Shown here: in pieces, positions 8,655-17,283 of the stretch
How the letters are laid out: every line of letters starts with the position of its first letter
Position numbering within the stretch: the stretch's first letter is position 1
Assembly (NCBI RefSeq): GCF_900091705.1
Contig: NZ_LT594784.1
Span: forward strand, 1 to 64,000
Direction of reading: 5' to 3'
Origin: Clostridium mediterraneense
Lineage (GTDB): Bacteria; Bacillota; Clostridia; Clostridiales; Clostridiaceae
Length of the DNA: 64,000 bases
Program-made: the position numbers and the translations under genes
Notes under the pieces: generated by a model
Told to the model about the DNA's origin: nothing
The model's database searches: none
The model's input: only the letters and a program-made list of their open reading frames with translations

Positions 8655-9890
8655 TTATGCTTTTACACTTATACTCTTATATAAAACTGGTATTACAGCT
8701 CCTATAAGAATTATACCCATAAAGAATGGGGCAGTATGACCAAGTAATACATAAATCTCTCCTCCAATAATAGGTCCAATTATTATTGCTAGAGATTGAA
8801 TAGCTTGGCTACCTCCTTGAATCCTTCCTTGTTCACTAGAATCACCAGACTTAGAAAGTATTCCATTAAATGAAGGTCCAAAGATTGAATCACCAAAGGC
8901 AAATATAAACATTCCAATAATAACAAGAGGATAGAATGAGAATATTGCTGATGCTGCAATAAAACTATAGCCTATAACTTCTGAACTCATTCCAAGAATC
9001 ACTATATGTATATCACTAAACTTCTTTAAAAGTTTAGGCATTATAAATGCTTGAGAAATAATATCTTGAATTCCCATAATTGAAAACATAAGTCCAATTA
9101 TTACAGGACTCCAATTAAAAGTATTTACTGTAAATTCTGAAAAAGTTGCTTGCAGCGCTCCATTTGGTACCCAAAGAAGAAACGCTGAAATAAGTAATCT
9201 TCGTAAGTTTTTCATAGAAAGTATATTTACAAGCTGTATAAATGGATTTAGTCTTGTAAAAGTGATATTTTTTAGTCTATTATTTTTATCAAGACTTTCA
9301 GGCATATAAATAATTCCATAAATAAGATTTAATAAAGTTATTATTACTACAAAGTACATAGGTACAGAATAGCCAAACTTAGCAAGAAGCCCACCTAGAG
9401 TAGGTCCAATAGCTCCTCCTATACCTGCAATAGCACTTATCCAACCAAAATATTTTGTTCTTTGCTCTCTAGGAGTAATATCTGCAAAATATGCAAAAAG
9501 AGTACTTATATTACCACCTGTTATACCATCTATTATTCTTCCAAGAAATAGTACCCATAAAGTTCCTCCCATTCCAAAGATTAAATAACCAATTGTGGAT
9601 CCTAAAAGACAAATTAAAAGTATTGGACGACGTCCATATCTATCACTTAAAGCTCCAAGTGCAGGAGCTGCAAAAAATACACAAACTGCATAAATAGAAG
9701 TTAATAGTGTAACAACTATAGCTTGATTTCCAGAATTACTTACATAAGGCTCTACTAAAAATGGAACTATAGGTGTTATTATACTAAAGCCTATTCCACA
9801 AAGAAATACAGATATAAGTCCAAATATTAAAGCTTTTTTATCTATAGTTTCTCCTGTATTTTGTTTATTATATGATTTAAATTTAAACAA
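8655..9890 (-). CDS. MFS drug efflux transporter, TetA-like
   Basis: A 411-residue major facilitator with 12 predicted spans. The motif A loop, GALSDRYGRRP, lies between spans 2 and 3 as in the DHA1 family. GRIIDGITGGN and the ADITPREQRTKYFGW segment are typical of tetracycline-type and related multidrug pumps. It starts at TTG 9890, set by AAAGGAG 8 bases upstream. Two copies of an 18-bp operator (9918-9935 and 9955-9972) lie before it, and a third copy lies before the divergently placed control region of the adjacent marR gene. It is probably induced when the MarR protein is released. The substrate is not known. Confidence 0.9.
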   Translation of the reverse strand: MFKFKSYNKQNTGETIDKKALIFGLISVFLCGIGFSIITPIVPFLVEPYVSNSGNQAIVVTLLTSIYAVCVFFAAPALGALSDRYGRRPILLICLLGSTIGYLIFGMGGTLWVLFLGRIIDGITGGNISTLFAYFADITPREQRTKYFGWISAIAGIGGAIGPTLGGLLAKFGYSVPMYFVVIITLLNLIYGIIYMPESLDKNNRLKNITFTRLNPFIQLVNILSMKNLRRLLISAFLLWVPNGALQATFSEFTVNTFNWSPVIIGLMFSIMGIQDIISQAFIMPKLLKKFSDIHIVILGMSSEVIGYSFIAASAIFSFYPLVIIGMFIFAFGDSIFGPSFNGILSKSGDSSEQGRIQGGSQAIQSLAIIIGPIIGGEIYVLLGHTAPFFMGIILIGAVIPVLYKSISVKA

Positions 9891-9917
9891 TTAAATTCTC
9901 CTTTCAAATTTATAATA

Positions 9918-9935
9918 TTGTTTCCCTGTCAACAA
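9918..9935. promoter_or_regulatory. MarR operator copy 1 (MFS promoter)
   Basis: TTGTTTCCCTGTCAACAA is an imperfect palindrome with TTGTT and AACAA arms. It is one of three near-identical 18-bp copies around the MFS and marR genes. Confidence 0.75.
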
Positions 9936-9954
9936 TAAAGATAATAAACTATTT

Positions 9955-9972
9955 TTGTTTCCATGTCAACAA
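9955..9972. promoter_or_regulatory. MarR operator copy 2 (MFS promoter)
   Basis: TTGTTTCCATGTCAACAA differs from copy 1 by one base and is placed 37 bases away from it. Confidence 0.75.
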
Positions 9973-9980
9973 AAAGATAA

Positions 9981-10019
9981 AACAAAAAAACAGCTTACTT
10001 TTAATAAAGTTAGCTGCCT
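9981..10019 (-). terminator. Terminator of the marR gene
   Basis: Read on the minus strand, GCAGCTAACTTT pairs with AAAGTAAGCTG and a run of seven T residues follows. Confidence 0.75.
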
Positions 10020-10038
10020 TTAATTTCATTACTTAAAT

Positions 10039-10512
10039 TTATTCTGATTTAATATCTATATCTTGTTTCTTTAATTCTGTATCTAAATGCTTACTGTATC
10101 TTTCTACAAAATTAATCATATCTTTAAGTTGCTGCTCTGTTACTTGCTCAAATACTACTTTATCTCTTTCTAAAAACTCCTTATGTAGCTCTTCATGAGT
10201 TTCAAAAATTTCTTTTCCTTGCTTCGTAAGCTTAAAATAAATTTCTTTTTTATTTTCTGTTTTTTGGTAACTTTCTATGTAACCTTTATTTATAAGTTTC
10301 TTAGTAACTTTACTCATAGCACCTCTAGTCATATAAAAGGCCTCAGCAAGTTTTGTTACGTTGGTATCAATATTTTTCCCAATATATTCAATACAATGTA
10401 CTTCTGAAGCCTTATATCCTTCAAGGCTTTTCTCCATCTTAGGCTTATTAAGATAAGCTATCTTATTAAATAGTTCCCTAAAACCATCCATAACCTGTTC
10501 TTCCTTATTCAT
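10039..10512 (-). CDS. MarR-family transcriptional regulator
   Basis: The 157-residue protein has a winged-helix core (about residues 35-110): SEVHCIEYIG, NVTKLAEAFYMTRGAMSKVTKKL as the recognition helix region, and a wing ending in the TKQGKEIFETHEELH helix. It probably represses the downstream MFS pump and itself. The three 18-bp TTGTT-N8-AACAA sites at 9918, 9955 and 10561 lie exactly upstream of both genes. A terminator between the two genes means they are separate transcripts under one control. The ribosome site is AGGAGGATAGGCC. Confidence 0.92.
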   Translation of the reverse strand: MNKEEQVMDGFRELFNKIAYLNKPKMEKSLEGYKASEVHCIEYIGKNIDTNVTKLAEAFYMTRGAMSKVTKKLINKGYIESYQKTENKKEIYFKLTKQGKEIFETHEELHKEFLERDKVVFEQVTEQQLKDMINFVERYSKHLDTELKKQDIDIKSE

Positions 10513-10560
10513 GGCCTATCCTCCTATCTTTTGGTACATTACTAATATTATATTAAAGTT

Positions 10561-10578
10561 TTGTTTCTATTTCAACAA
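10561..10578. promoter_or_regulatory. MarR operator copy 3 (marR promoter)
   Basis: TTGTTTCTATTTCAACAA is the third copy of the 18-bp element, about 50 bases upstream of the marR start. It implies autoregulation. Confidence 0.7.
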
Positions 10579-10821
10579 TCCTAAAATACCTATCTCAAGA
10601 ATTGTATAGCTTAATTCTAAAAATATATTCTATATTACAACTCATATAAATCTAATTTCAAAAAAATATAAAAAATATTTATTTTTTCTAAAAAATTCTC
10701 TAACTCAGGTATATATACTTAGTAGGGATTAATTCCTTTAAGTTTATAAAAAGTATATAGAAATTATTATGCTAATAGTTAACTACTATTTACATAATAA
10801 AATTTAGGAGAGTGTTATATT

Positions 10822-11727
10822 ATGAAAAGTAATGAATTAAAAATAGCTAAAAATAAGTTTTTCACATTAGAAACTGAAAATAGAAGAAAGTTTTATCAAG
10901 TACCAAAGCAATTTATGGACAAAAACTCAAAATATTTTAATATGAATCTTATAAGTAAATTATTATATGGAATATTACTAGATAGGCATAGTTTATCTAT
11001 AAAAAATAATTGGCTTGATAAAGAAAATAGAATTTATTTTATATTTATTCAAGCTGAACTTTGTGACCTTTTAGGAGTTAAAGACCCTAAGACAGTTAGA
11101 AAATACTTAAAACAACTTGAAGAATATAATCTTTTATATAGAAAAAAACAAGGCAAAAACTTACCTGATTTATTATACTTACTTCAAATTGATACAGAGC
11201 AAAATAATATTTCAGAAGATAATAATAAGACAGGGAAAGATTCCCCATCAAAACAAGGAGATATTCCCTCTCAGGATAAGGATGATTCCCCTAAGAATAA
11301 TACTGAAATAAATAATATTAATAAAAATAATACTAAGAAAGAAAAGAAAAGTATAAAAGAAATTAATAAAGATATAGTTCAAATAAATATAGAAACTAAC
11401 TCTAATCTTTCCTTTTCTACTCTTAAAAATAAAGAAAAAGATTTAAAAGTTATACTCCCAAAAGAAATTTATCCACTAGCTACTACACCATTTATTCAAA
11501 GACTAAAAGCTGATAGAGATTTTAAGGGGTTAGATTTTGATACAAAAAGCTATAACTCATTAATAGATGCTATAACTATAACATCTGAAAAAGATAAAGT
11601 TGAAATGCTTGGAATAAGTCAATATGCTTACTTTAAAAATACTTTAATTAATATACTTAAAATGCAAAAGACAATAAATAATAATAAACAAAATAATTAT
11701 GCTGATGAAGATATACTTGGTTGGTAA
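10822..11727 (+). CDS. repA: RepA_N-family plasmid replication initiator
   Basis: The 301-residue protein has the conserved N-terminal domain of RepA_N initiators (about residues 15-120): FYQVPKQFM, LISKLLYGILLDRHSLSIKN, then a winged helix-turn-helix with LCDLLGVKDPKTVRKYLKQL and the RKKQGKNLPDLLYLLQ ending. These initiators drive theta replication of low-copy Firmicute plasmids and megaplasmids. A low-complexity linker (residues about 130-190) carries the iteron-like DNA repeats typical of origins located inside repA. The C-terminal part is host-specific and poorly conserved. The ribosome site is TTAGGAGAG. A related gene on an integrated element cannot be excluded. Confidence 0.88.
   Translation: MKSNELKIAKNKFFTLETENRRKFYQVPKQFMDKNSKYFNMNLISKLLYGILLDRHSLSIKNNWLDKENRIYFIFIQAELCDLLGVKDPKTVRKYLKQLEEYNLLYRKKQGKNLPDLLYLLQIDTEQNNISEDNNKTGKDSPSKQGDIPSQDKDDSPKNNTEINNINKNNTKKEKKSIKEINKDIVQINIETNSNLSFSTLKNKEKDLKVILPKEIYPLATTPFIQRLKADRDFKGLDFDTKSYNSLIDAITITSEKDKVEMLGISQYAYFKNTLINILKMQKTINNNKQNNYADEDILGW
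11230..11295. repeat. Iteron-like repeats inside repA, candidate replication origin
   Basis: Three direct copies of (G/T)ATTCCC(C/T) start at 11239, 11262 and 11284, spaced 23 and 22 bp. Each is preceded by an A(A/G)GGA-type purine stretch. Two-helical-turn spacing within the linker of a RepA_N gene matches the known placement of oriV in this plasmid family. Confidence 0.65.
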
Positions 11728-11827
11728 AACTTATTTAAATCTAATTATTAATACTCTAATGATTTCAATGTATTTAAATCTTAACCATTAATTCCAATAA
11801 ATATAGTATATTTAATTAAAAAGTAAA

Positions 11828-11870
11828 AGATATCCTTATATAAATTAAAGATATTTATATAAGGATATCT
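11828..11870. repeat. Perfect 18-bp inverted repeat downstream of repA
   Basis: AGATATCCTTATATAAAT and its exact complement are separated by 7 bases, 26 bases before the next start codon. There is no T run after it, so it is a poor terminator. It could be a protein-binding or mRNA structural element. Confidence 0.7.
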
Positions 11871-11896
11871 GTAAAATTAATTAGGAGTAATTATAT

Positions 11897-12295
11897 ATGA
11901 CAAAACACGAAACTGTAGAAGAAAGAAGCTTAGATGAAGCGATTGAATATTTTGAAAAAAAGTATAAAAATATAAAGACAAAATCAGATGAATATAATTA
12001 TTTTAGTGAGCTCTCATATTTTATCAGTGATCAACATAAGAAAATACAAAATTTAAATCTAAATGATCGTAATTGGTGTGTTAGATTAGTAAGTGGTACC
12101 AAGTATAAATTTATGATAACTATACCAGAAGTATTTCAAAATGCCCCCCTTACTTTTCAACAAATAGCTGCACTAAAAAGATATTCTGAATATGTATTAG
12201 AAAATAAAAGTACAATCAATTTACTTTATAAAAATGGATATTTTCTAATTTATATTATTATAGTTGTATGTATAGTATTTTTAGCAAATAAATAA
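11897..12295 (+). CDS. Tail-anchored protein, LDEA paralog family
   Basis: The 132-residue protein has a soluble N-terminal part with the motif RSLDEAIEYFEKKY (about residues 10-24) and a C-terminal membrane segment (YFLIYIIIVVCIVFLANK). The segment before the span (LTFQQIAALKRYSEYVLE) is shared with the proteins at 13368, 15685 and 23655. Together they form a local family with the order LDEAI motif, LTxxQ segment, membrane tail. The cytoplasmic side is likely for the bulk of the protein. I know of no function. Ribosome site TTAGGAG. Confidence 0.7.
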   Translation: MTKHETVEERSLDEAIEYFEKKYKNIKTKSDEYNYFSELSYFISDQHKKIQNLNLNDRNWCVRLVSGTKYKFMITIPEVFQNAPLTFQQIAALKRYSEYVLENKSTINLLYKNGYFLIYIIIVVCIVFLANK

Positions 12296-12450
12296 CTATC
12301 CTCTTATCTACCTCTTCCATTCTTTATCTTACAATTACTTATAATTGAATTTAATTAATATATTAATATTAGACAATAAAAAAGAAGATTAAAAATCTAA
12401 CTCCTTACTCTTCAAATAATATATTTAAAAATAATTTACTCTTTACTTTC
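12265..12450 (+). repeat. Segmental duplication, copy 1 (copy 2 at about 14020-14195)
   Basis: The end of the LDEA-family gene (coding FLANK) and about 150 bases beyond it recur at 14020-14195, with long identical runs such as AGCAAATAAATAACTATCC and CTCTTATCTACCTCTT. The copied segment includes an AGAAGATTAA hairpin. In copy 2 only the tail of the gene remains. Confidence 0.75.
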
Positions 12451-12486
12451 TACTACAATCCTAAACTTATTTAATACTAAATAAGT

Positions 12487-12656
12487 TTAGAAATAAGGAT
12501 CGGGCTTTATAGCTTGTCTAATACCGGCTATATAAACTATAATTATAAATATTAAAAATAATATTTGTAAAATATAACTTTTAGCAAGAACAAAATGAAC
12601 TATTATATACATTGGTATAGGTAAAATAAATAATAACGTAATAGTTTGTTGTCTCT
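12487..12656 (-). pseudogene. C-terminal remnant of an LDEA-family membrane protein
   Basis: The minus strand encodes IVHFVLAKSYILQILFLI and VYIAGIRQAIKPDPYF. This closely matches the end of the intact protein at 13368-13919 (IVHFALAKSHVLQILFLI and NTNPYS) in both protein and DNA. The rest of the gene is missing. Confidence 0.75.
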
Positions 12657-13044
12657 TAATTTTTTACTTCTATTAATCTACATAAGATTATTTCAGCTGA
12701 TAGTATAATAATTTCTAGTTTAAATAATAAATTATCATAACCATTCCAAATGAAAAATCCTATTAGATAAATAATAGCTAGTCCTGCTATAAAAAAATGA
12801 ACTATACTTTCATAATAAAATTTCGCTTAAATATACCTTTCATATACTTTATATTCTTTATTATAAAATATATGAAAAACATAAATTGTATAGAAAATAT
12901 TATTTGTAAGGTAGTAAATATATTAAAATTATATTTGTTAAGTACAATTTTAGCTTGGCTTAAATCAAGTATTAATATAATCCATGTTATTAATATATAC
13001 ATAAGCATAACACTTAAGTATTGATATTTTTTAATTTTTATCAT
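12657..13044 (-). pseudogene. Four-span membrane protein broken by a frameshift
   Basis: The first part (13044-12802) encodes about 76 hydrophobic residues starting MIKIKKYQYLSVMLMYILI. Near 12810-12830 the frame shifts by one base, and the continuation encodes VHFFIAGLAIIYLIGFFIW and ends IILCRLIEVKN. Joined, they would make a protein of about 125 residues with four spans. It lies between remnants of duplicated genes and is probably dead. The family is unknown. Confidence 0.6.
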
Positions 13045-13233
13045 ATGTAACTCCTATAACTAATGTTTATTGATAATAATTATACATAAATTTATATAAA
13101 TTTAAAAATATAATCCATATAATAACTAAAACTTCTTTAAAAGGGCATAATATCATTTAAAATTCTCTATATTTATTCTGTATATGGAAAATAGTTCTGA
13201 TTTCTTCTTTTTTTACTTCTCTTAGTTTATTAT

Positions 13234-13362
13234 TTAATGAACATCTACAATATTATTTGAAATATACCTAAGCATATCAGTTATTCTACATAAATTAGAT
13301 CCTATTACTAGACTATAATATAAATTAAATTCTTTATTATTAAATAAATCTTCTTTAATTCA
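13234..13362 (-). pseudogene. C-terminal remnant of the 17609-type membrane protein
   Basis: The minus-strand codons NNKEFNLYYSLVIGSNLCRI and SNNIVDVH match the end of the intact protein at 17609-18433 (CNKEYNLYYALVTSPNLWRI and SNNIVDVY). Only the last 40 or so codons remain. Confidence 0.75.
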
Positions 13363-13367
13363 TATAA

Positions 13368-13919
13368 TTATGAATAAGGATTAGTATTTTTAATATTTTT
13401 AATACCGCTTATATAAACTATAATTACAAGTATTAAAAATAATATTTGTAAAACATGACTTTTAGCAAGTGCAAAATGAACTATTAGATATATTGGTATA
13501 AGTAAAATAATCATAAGAGCAATATTGCTACTTTTATTAAATTTTTTTAATCTATTAACTACATCTTCCCTTTCAAGATAAGTAACAAAATCTTGTAATT
13601 CTAAAATTTGTTCCTCTGTAGCACCAATATCTTCATCTTTTTTTCTTTTTAATATTTCTAATTTATACATCGTATTATGACCATAACTTTTAACATTTAT
13701 ATGATATTCACCATTACTTAATGTTTTAATTATTTCTCTTCGTTTTTCTGACATCCCTAAAAAATTCACAAGGTCTCTACCATAAAAAGCTAATTGATCC
13801 TCTAATTTTTTGTTACTCAAGTTCTTATTAATTATCTCATTATACCAATTTTTATATTTATCTATAGCTTCTTGAACATCATGGTATATAATCTTTTGAG
13901 GTAATAATCCTCCTGGCAT
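13368..13919 (-). CDS. Membrane-anchored protein, LDEA paralog family, long form
   Basis: About 183 residues. The soluble part has VQEAIDKYKNWYNEI in place of the LDEAI motif. The shared segment ATEEQILELQDFVTYLEREDVVNRLKKF is followed by two C-terminal membrane spans, one more than in its relatives. The ATG at 13919 is chosen because the sequence before it (GAAGATGATCAG) aligns with the leader of the paralog at 16101; a TTG six codons earlier is possible. A second, decayed copy of its 3' end lies at 12487-12656. Function unknown. Confidence 0.65.
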   Translation of the reverse strand: MPGGLLPQKIIYHDVQEAIDKYKNWYNEIINKNLSNKKLEDQLAFYGRDLVNFLGMSEKRREIIKTLSNGEYHINVKSYGHNTMYKLEILKRKKDEDIGATEEQILELQDFVTYLEREDVVNRLKKFNKSSNIALMIILLIPIYLIVHFALAKSHVLQILFLILVIIVYISGIKNIKNTNPYS

Positions 13920-14329
13920 CTGATCATCTTCTTTCAAAAATTATACTTATAATAATATATATTATACATTTACTATAAAATAAAAACAAAAAATATCTTG
14001 TAAATTAATTATATTTTTATCTGTAATATTTTTAGCAAATAAATAACTATCCTCTTATCTACCTCTTACCTTCTTTATCTCATAATTACTTATAACTAAG
14101 TTTAATTAATATAGTAATGTCTAAACATAAAAAAGAAGATTAAGAATCTAACTCCTTAATCTTCAAATAATATATTTAAAATAATTACTCTTCACTTCCT
14201 ATTACCAATATATATATAATAAAATCTAATAAATACAAAAGTATTTATTAGGTAAATTTTTATTATTCTTTAAATAAAAGGAACTTTTGTAATATACCAT
14301 AAACTTCTTACATATTCTTATTTTAAATT

Positions 14330-14583
14330 ATTGTTATTATAATTTATCAAATATTATATTTAATAAGCTTTTATAACTTTCTTAGAATATGTTCTAAATT
14401 TAACTAATCATTATAACATTAGCAAGTATTAAAATAAAAAATAACTCCCCAATATTATATTTATAATTAATTTCAGTAAAATAATTCTACTAAATATATC
14501 TGATTGTCTCCAATCTTTAACCATATAATTTTAACTAGATGTTATATTATAGTATATTTTATATTATAAAGAAGATTTTACAA
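14330..14583. repeat. Decayed copy of the 18640-19767 intergenic and gene end
   Basis: The stretch at 14332-14400 (TTATTGTTATTATAATTTAT and what follows) resembles 18649-18720, which holds the 3' end of the 284-residue membrane gene. The stretch before 14584 resembles the leader at 19690-19767. Almost the whole gene has been lost in this copy. No intact gene is seen between 13920 and 14583. Confidence 0.6.
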
Positions 14584-15048
14584 ATGACCAATAATTCAAA
14601 AGAAAATTCCTACTTTAAGAAGAGTATTTTACAATATTCATTAATAATTATTATGATTATTCTTTCTATTTACATTGTATTTTATAATCTTTCTCATAAT
14701 TACCCAGATAAACTTACAAATCAAACACTTTTAATCTGGTTTGTTCCTAGAATTATTTCTTCATTCATAATAGTATTTATATTACTAAGAGCATGTAGTT
14801 TATTAGTTATAAATTCTAAAAATTCTTCTTTAAAAGATTTTTTATCAATAAAAAATTATATAGTTCTAGGATCAGTATTTTTAGCAATTCTATCATCTAA
14901 TTATCTATTTAGTGTTATATCAAATAGTACAGATTTAACACTGAATTTAATGCATAACTTTTCAATATTTATTGTCTTAATTTTAATTTTATTTCTTCTA
15001 ATAGGAATACTTTTTTTAACAATATTAGGATTACCTAAAAAAGACTAA
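14584..15048 (+). CDS. Four-span membrane protein, paralog of 19768-20238
   Basis: About 154 residues with four hydrophobic segments. It aligns along its whole length with the protein at 19768-20238 (shared SNYL/ILQYSL start, SHNYP(D/N)K loop, CSLL, and SSLKDFLS(I/L)KN). The ATG at 14584 is set by that alignment and by the matching leader AAGATTTTACAA; an in-frame ATG at 14539 lies upstream of the shared region. Family and function are unknown. Gene, leader and terminator were duplicated together. Confidence 0.75.
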   Translation: MTNNSKENSYFKKSILQYSLIIIMIILSIYIVFYNLSHNYPDKLTNQTLLIWFVPRIISSFIIVFILLRACSLLVINSKNSSLKDFLSIKNYIVLGSVFLAILSSNYLFSVISNSTDLTLNLMHNFSIFIVLILILFLLIGILFLTILGLPKKD

Positions 15049-15054
15049 ATATAT

Positions 15055-15114
15055 AAAATAACCCTTAATTATTAGAGTAAATTAAATTTACAATAAGAAT
15101 TAAAGGTTATTTTA
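15055..15114 (+). terminator. Terminator-like hairpin, duplicated
   Basis: AAAATAACCCTTAATT pairs with AATTAAAGGTTATTTT. A related hairpin with the same central sequence (AAATTTACAAT) follows the paralog at 20259-20319. Confidence 0.75.
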
Positions 15115-15173
15115 TTATTTATCTTTCTTTATATATTTTACTTAATATTTATATTAATAAAATTTTTTAAACC

Positions 15174-15659
15174 TTGATCTACCCTAAAACTCCTACTCTT
15201 TTAAGCTTAAAGAATCCTAAAAGTCCAAGTAGTGCTATACCTCCATCTACTAAAATATACTCTCCACCCCCTTCTATAAGTTTAAGTACATACGGTACTA
15301 TACCTTCAAATTCTATTCCTATACTATTATCAGGTTGTGGAACTAACTTAATAGTTTCATTAGTTGTATTTATTAAAGTATATACTGTATTAGTGAAAGG
15401 GAATACAGTTAATATAAAATTTATAAATAAAACTATAAATACTCTAAAAGAAAATTCTGCTAGATTAATTGAAGAAAAGGGAGAAGATGTTTTAGAATTT
15501 TCAGATAAAACTCCAGAGATATTTGAAAGCTTAGATGAGTTAGAAAGTACAGAAAATGAAGAAATTATTATTAATACATGGGAAGATTTTGTTACATGCT
15601 TTGATTCACCAACTGGAGAAGAAGTACTTACAGCATTAGCACTTACGCTTTGTTTTTAA
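15174..15659 (+). pseudogene. Composite region with coding-like sequence on both strands
   Basis: The plus strand is open for 161 codons, but only its second half looks protein-like (KENSARLIEEKGEDVLEF to FDSPTGEEVLTALALTLCF). The first half is Ser/Pro-rich, as expected for the back of another gene. On the minus strand, 15347-15179 reads PQPDNSIGIEFEGIVPYVLK, EYILVDGGIALLGLLGFF, KLKRVGVLG and then a stop, which looks like a genuine C-terminus with a membrane segment. I interpret this as two gene remnants placed head to head. The region has no convincing ribosome site on either strand. Confidence 0.35.
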
Positions 15660-15668
15660 TCTAAAATT

Positions 15669-15700
15669 AAATAATAGAGCTTATTTAGGCTCTATTATTT
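15669..15700. terminator. Bidirectional terminator
   Basis: AAATAATAGAGC pairs with GCTCTATTATTT between converging reading frames. The stop codon of the minus-strand gene lies in the stem. Confidence 0.8.
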
Positions 15701-16101
15701 AGACACCATAATATTGTCAGTAATACTATTGTCAAATAAACAGTTGCTACCCTAATATTTTGATATTTAATATATCTTTTAACATCATTTTGCTTTAAAT
15801 AATCATTAAACTTTTTTAATTCTTTTATTTGCTCTGTTGTTAAATATGTTGTAGATTTTTTTTTATCATTAAAAATATCTAACCTTAAATCATTATTAGT
15901 CCATTTTTTAGCAATAACTGTATACTTATAAGCTTCTAAATTATCAATTTTCTCAGAATTAATCTCTGGAGTAATAAAACCATGAAGTCTAGTCATATAT
16001 CCTTTTTCATCTCGAGTATCTTTAACTTTTTCATAATAATCATTTAAATATTTAATTGCTTCATCTAAATCCATTTCTTCATAAGTGTAATAATTAGGCA
16101 T
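15685..16101 (-). CDS. Tail-anchored protein, LDEA paralog family
   Basis: 138 residues starting MPNYYTYEEMDLDEAIKYLN, with a soluble middle part rich in Lys and Asp. It then has the family segment LTTEQIKELKKFNDYLKQ and a single C-terminal span (VATVYLTIVLLTILWC). The ATG at 16101 is chosen because GGAGATGATATT precedes it and the MPN start is shared with copies at 24122, 24473 and 24644; the frame is open further upstream without a good site. It is probably an inner-membrane protein facing the cytoplasm. Function unknown. Confidence 0.75.
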   Translation of the reverse strand: MPNYYTYEEMDLDEAIKYLNDYYEKVKDTRDEKGYMTRLHGFITPEINSEKIDNLEAYKYTVIAKKWTNNDLRLDIFNDKKKSTTYLTTEQIKELKKFNDYLKQNDVKRYIKYQNIRVATVYLTIVLLTILWCLNNRA

Positions 16102-16199
16102 AATATCATCTCCATCTAAATTATAGCAATATTTTATATGCAGGTATTTACAACTAAGTAAAATAGATAGCAAAATTCTAAAGATTATCAATAGTTAGT

Positions 16200-16289
16200 T
16201 CTAATGATGATTCACCAAATGAAGATAATTTACGAGATAAAGATGATTTATCATATATAATGGAAATATACCTATACACCCTGATATAA
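16200..16289 (+). pseudogene. Short acidic coding remnant
   Basis: A frame without start encodes SNDDSPNEDNLRDKDDLSYI and ends at TAA 16287. Its composition is that of a real protein tail, not of intergenic DNA here. The hairpin AATAAGCTAACAC/GTGTTGTCTTATT at 16302-16330 may have been its terminator. The parent gene is not identifiable. Confidence 0.3.
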
Positions 16290-16354
16290 TAGAATGAAAA
16301 AAATAAGCTAACACTTAGTGTTGTCTTATTATATTAAAAGGAGCAAGAAATCAT

Positions 16355-16828
16355 ATGAACTTTACTAAAATATATGACTATATTTTAAATAAATATAATT
16401 TAACAAAAGAAGAAGCTGAAATTATAGCAGTATATTCATATAGTTTTTCATACAGCTTTTTTATATTGGATTTAATAAAAGAAGCAAATAAAGTAATTAT
16501 TGAAAATGGAAGAAAAATTATAAGAGAAGAATTTAGTACTACAGTTATAGAAAAAGATTATATAGGAATAGATGACTCCTATAATGATATTTGTTTTCTT
16601 ATAGAGGATACAGATAATATAGATGAAGAAAATTTCTTGGAAATAAAGTCTCAATTAAAAGTAAAAATAGATATAAAAAAATTTTTAATGATAATGAGCG
16701 AAGTTTGTTATTTAGCTATTGAAGGATACAATAGGACTAATCAAGTTGGTAAATATTCAAAAGAAGAAGCACTTATATTATATAAATTTTTATCAGAGAA
16801 TATAGATAGATTTTTATTTGACAACTGA
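16355..16828 (+). CDS. Soluble acidic protein of unknown function
   Basis: 157 residues, no signal peptide and no membrane span. It is mostly helical by composition, with clusters of Asp and Glu (IEDTDNIDEENFLEIK). AAAGGAGCAAGAAATCAT precedes the ATG, so it is probably translated. I recognise no domain. It stands alone among duplicated membrane-protein genes; a link to them is only positional. Confidence 0.6.
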   Translation: MNFTKIYDYILNKYNLTKEEAEIIAVYSYSFSYSFFILDLIKEANKVIIENGRKIIREEFSTTVIEKDYIGIDDSYNDICFLIEDTDNIDEENFLEIKSQLKVKIDIKKFLMIMSEVCYLAIEGYNRTNQVGKYSKEEALILYKFLSENIDRFLFDN

Positions 16829-17224
16829 ACCTTGCATAACCAAGCTCATATGCTTCCCTTATTACTCCGTGAGTTTCTGCTTCATATTTCTCGTAAACCT
16901 ACTATCTCCACAAATATTAATTTAGATAGTTCGTACCCTACTAAATCTATAATTAATTTAAGTTTATATTCTTAAATCCTTATTTTAAAACATTAATAAT
17001 AGCATTTTTATTCCTATTCCATTCTGATACACAGTTAATATATATCTAAAATCTAATATCTAATAAATACTTTTCTTTTTCCCCAATTTTAGGAGGTATT
17101 ATTTTAGTTAATATAAATAGAATAATACATTAATGATAACACTATAAAAATAAATCTAGCCATTAAAATTATATCTGAATATTAAAGCATTTATAACTTT
17201 CCTCTACATCATCTTACTCTAAAT
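16829..17224. other. Gene-free stretch with one coding-like remnant
   Basis: Near 16832-16905 the minus strand reads YEAETHGVIREAYELGYARF, a peptide with clear protein character but no start and no continuation. It is probably the end of a lost gene. The rest is AT-rich with no signal I can name. Confidence 0.35.
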
Positions 17225-17263
17225 AAAAAAGTGGATATTTAATACTCATCTCCACTTTTTTTA
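17225..17263. terminator. Hairpin terminator
   Basis: AAAAAAGTGGA pairs with TCCACTTTTTT. It is well placed to end the small minus-strand gene at 17284-17439. Confidence 0.8.
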
Positions 17264-17283
17264 TACTAACATTCAAATTTAAT

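Noticed and set aside
12797-13024. Plus-strand small frame overlapping the broken membrane gene
   Set aside because: It lies opposite a better minus-strand frame and lacks a ribosome site.
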